From NCBI RefSeq assembly GCF_004027225.2, contig NC_044277.2, positions 31,546,495 to 31,610,494 of the forward strand: a stretch of DNA of 64,000 nucleotides, given 5' to 3'. Positions 60,776-64,000 of the stretch are shown in pieces (the stretch's first letter is position 1; each line of letters starts with the position of its first letter). The stretch comes from Strigops habroptila. Taxonomy: Eukaryota; Chordata; Aves; Psittaciformes; Psittacidae. The notes beneath the pieces were generated by a model, which was not told the origin of the DNA, made no database searches, and saw only the letters and a list, made by a program, of their open reading frames with translations. A program made the position numbers and the translations under genes.

Positions 60776-62756
60776 ACTCTTGTATATGTGTACTTTGTAC
60801 ATTTATGAGCAATTATTAAATACAAACAAAATATACACTGCCCACTCATAAAGTTCTGAAATATTTTTTTTCTGCATCCCAAATATAACTCCGTGCTATT
60901 AAGATCCAAATAAGAGCATGTAATTTTCAAGTTTTCCTATTAAAAAAATATATATCCACTAGCTTCAACTAAGACAATATTCCTTGCGTTGCTTTTTGCT
61001 TTACTAGAAACCTTTTGAGTCATACATCGTTCTTTCCCTTGGAAGAAACTGACAACACAGAAAATCACTTCTGGACACCAGGGATGAAGCTAACTCTCCT
61101 TATTTAGATACAATAGGACTTTAGTCAAGAACAAGAGATTCTTACAGTCTAAATTGTAGGTCTGCTGAGGCACTACATTCTTTATCAATCCTGTAAACTG
61201 CAGTGCATGCAAAATAGAAAGCAGTAAAATTATTAGCCCATCAGTACTTTCTATCCTCAGGAGTGATACTGCTACACCAATACACCAGATTGATTCTGGC
61301 AATATCAGAAATTAGAGTGTTTTATTTAATACTTAAATATGCATATAATTAATTCTTATCTGCATATTTTCACATGTAGACCCTGGTTAAGAAACATACT
61401 GTTTGACTAACTGTGAAGGAAAAAAGCACTACTTGTAATGACACAGCCTCTCCCACTGGGGCCACTATAAAGACACATAGAAATCATCAGGTGTACTAAA
61501 GTGAGGATGAAGCCTTGAAATGGATCTGTTCTTTAGGTCCCTGTGTGCCTCTCTCCCTACCCGTGCTTATCTATGCAAAGTAAATTAGTCTCTCCATCAT
61601 CCATGATGAGGAAAAGTTGGAACGTCTATGGAAAGCACACACTTTTTTATATACCTTTTAGCTCTACATTTTCAGAACTCCCTTACACGCCTAATCCTAT
61701 AGCCATTAGTAAGGCAATAAAATGACATAAAATGAGCAAAGAGCAATAAAGCAATCATATCCCAGCATGTTTATTTAGTCGTGGTCCTTAATGACAGAGA
61801 CCTTCGTACCCACTGATACCTGGAGCTGCTACTAATTCTCCTGTCTCGAACCCCTGGCTGTCATTGCTCTCAGACTTCTGGCCAATGTTTTAAAGCCTGC
61901 TTCACACAAACTGTGAAGTAAAAAACCCTCACAGAAAGAAAGATTAGCTTTATAAATTCAGCCAAAATCCATTTTCTTTTAGAGCAACACTGAAAGAGTT
62001 GAATAAGGGAGGCAGAATGGTGGAAGTGGCCATCAGGTCTGCCTCACCAAGCAGGTACCAGCTGCACTTCTGCTGCCCATACGCTGACCTGCCTGGATGT
62101 GAGTTAGATGCCATGTAAAATTTGCACAGCTGCACTGAAGTTGAGTTAAAATATGTTTTAGTGTGACTTATCTTTTGAGTGTACTGTCCAAATTAGGTAC
62201 ATTAGATGGCTGAAACATCAAACAGAGTTTGGTGGCTATTATTAGACTGTAGAAATATGCTTAGTAGTAAGAAAGGTATTTAAAATCTAACTATGAACTT
62301 GTGAATCTGACAGCAAATCAGACTTTCCTCTCCTCCTGACAAGCAGTCAAATTTAAGTTGTACTAACTATATCATATTGTGATTATTTTTACAATAATTA
62401 CTACATTGATCTGTTCCTTTACAACAGATCTTTTCAATTTAAAGAGCTATAATTATTTATCGAGTATTTAAGTAGAGTTTTCTTTGTCATTACCATTTAT
62501 ATTACTTTCTAAGAATCTTTAAGAAACATTGTTCCCATAAGAAGACACTGATAATCTGCACTGACTTCTGAATAACACAGAAAGGTGTAATTTGATCCAA
62601 TTATTCCTAATGGGGATGGAGGATATGTGGTTGTCCTTCATAAGAACCCATTTTGATTTTGATTTAAAAATGGCCAATAACAATCTACCAAAAAAAAATC
62701 TAGGGACCAATCACAGCCCAGTGATTGGTTACAGTCACAGTTACACTCATAGCCAA

Positions 62757-63100
62757 AATCACAGAATTATGGAATGGTTAGGGTTAGAAAGGACCTTAAG
62801 ATCATTTAGTTCCACCACCCCTTGCTATGGGCAGGGGCACCTGACTCAAGACCATGTTGCCCAAGGCTTTGTCCAACCTTGAACACTGCTGGGGATGGAG
62901 CATTTACGACTTTGGGCAACCCTTTCCAGTGCCTCACCACCCTCACAGTAAAGAATTTTTTCCTTATATCTAATCTGAACTTCTCCTGTTTAAGTTTAAA
63001 CCCATTACTCCTTGTCTTATTACTACAGTCCCTGATGAAAAGTCCCTCTCCAGCACTCTTGTAGACCCCCTTCAGATATTGGAAACATTCTTCAAATAAC
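62757..63100 (-). mobile_element. CR1 LINE 3' fragment
   Basis: AATCACAGAATTATGGAATG GTTAGGG, then TATGGGCAGGGGCACC and CACAGTAAAGAATTTTTTCC to TCAGATATTGGAAACATTCTT. The reverse strand still reads a partly open CR1 C-terminal frame ([17 protein letters not shown]), the same motif as in the long CR1 at 14860-17410. Confidence 0.93.
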
Positions 63101-64000
63101 ATGCCTTAAGTAGAAAAATTGGTCAAAAAATACTCTGAGGGAAAATTTCCCCTTTACATTTGAATTTTCAAGTGTCCAAACAGTATGCAATTGTGTAAAT
63201 ATGTTAACTTACTTCCAGTTCAAATATTTCTACTTTCACCCTTCGACCATTCCTGGTTGATTGATTGATTTTTTCCTATTTGTGAAGAATAACCCATTTT
63301 ACTTTTTTTAGGGTTGCCTCTTTATGTCATTTAAAATGTCTGCAGAGTAACTTTAGTTTCACCTCACCCATGTGCTGTCTATGTTCCAGTTTTTCTTTCC
63401 CAACATTTTTCTCTCCTTTCCTGTCCCACTTGCCCCTTTTCAGCTAATCTTTTCTCTCCTTGATTTTTTTAGTTTAATTAATTACTTGCATACAAAAATC
63501 ACTTTAAAATAATTAAAATATATGTATCATGAAGCAACTAGACTTCTATTGAAATTAGAGAAATTCTTTAATGAAACCATTTTTCAGTATAAAAAAAAAA
63601 TGTATCTGAACCTGAAAGAGGACATTGTTGGATTTCTTATTGCATTTACTAAAATGTCAGCAGATTTTACTTTTTCTTTTTCGAAACTTTCAGATGCTTA
63701 TAAAATGCCCGTTAGTACAGTTACACATTTCCTGTGACAATTTGAATGTGACTGGTCTTTGAATCTCTTCCTTTTTAATCTGAAATAAAGATCTGGATTT
63801 TTTTTCTATTTTTTCTTCTTTCTTGTTTTTGGGTTTTTTTTTGGGGGGGAACAAAGGGGTAAACTGCATTTGCCCTGCTGTATGATACTCCTGTGGCATT
63901 ACTTTGTTCTTCTTTTGCTCTCTCCATCTTCTCTAGACTTTTCCAGAGATACTCCAGTTAGCCTTTTGTCAGAGATATTTTTTTTTACTACAGATTTCAG

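Larger units (their letters stand above)
46901..64000. other. Upstream flank of HNF4G, no coding exon recognised
   Basis: AT-rich sequence with CR1 fragments, the deleted LTR relic and simple repeats. Non-coding first exons of other HNF4G transcripts may lie here, but cannot be identified without RNA data. No frame has a recognisable domain. Confidence 0.55.

Noticed and set aside
1-64000. A novel multi-gene system, CRISPR array or operon
   Set aside because: The window is a single vertebrate gene plus repeats. No spaced direct repeats and no clustered unknown genes were seen.

Overview
The window is vertebrate nuclear DNA and almost certainly from a bird. It is AT-rich with long introns. 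It carries many CR1 LINE tails on both strands, including the octamer-like ATTCTATG 3' ends typical of avian CR1. It also has a solo LTR with the TGTCCTGGTTT start and ACCACGACA-type end of the common avian ERVL LTRs. I do not try to name the species.

The only protein-coding gene I can support is HNF4G (hepatocyte nuclear factor 4 gamma, NR2A2), on the minus strand. All ten coding exons of an HNF4A-P1-like transcript are present between about 46788 and 28918. Every junction is GT-AG, the phases agree throughout, and the conceptual protein is 453 aa (444 aa if the third methionine is used). It has an A/B region like that of HNF4A exon 1A, a complete two-finger DNA-binding domain, a complete ligand-binding domain, and a short F domain ending in a TGA. 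The TGA is followed 26 bp later in the transcript by a homopyrimidine tract of about 285 bp, (GGAA)n on the plus strand, which therefore lies at the start of the 3'UTR.

Layout: 1-28.6 kb is downstream intergenic DNA or 3'UTR. It holds a solo ERVL-type LTR (1615-2263), an LTR-element-like GC-rich fragment (about 14140-14790), a 2.5-kb CR1 LINE that is 5'-truncated and broken (about 14860-17410), several shorter CR1 tails and ancient MIR/MITE-like remnants. 28.6-46.8 kb is HNF4G with four intronic CR1 pieces and an intronic polypurine tract. 46.8-64 kb is the upstream flank, with CR1 fragments, an internally deleted 90-bp LTR relic and no recognisable coding exon.

I found no CRISPR array, operon, rRNA or intact tRNA, and no evidence of a new multi-gene system. 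The points most worth a second look are the purine tract next to the HNF4G stop codon, the HNF4A-like N-terminal extension, the perfect short inverted repeats, the deleted LTR relic and a possible poly(A)-tailed retrocopy.
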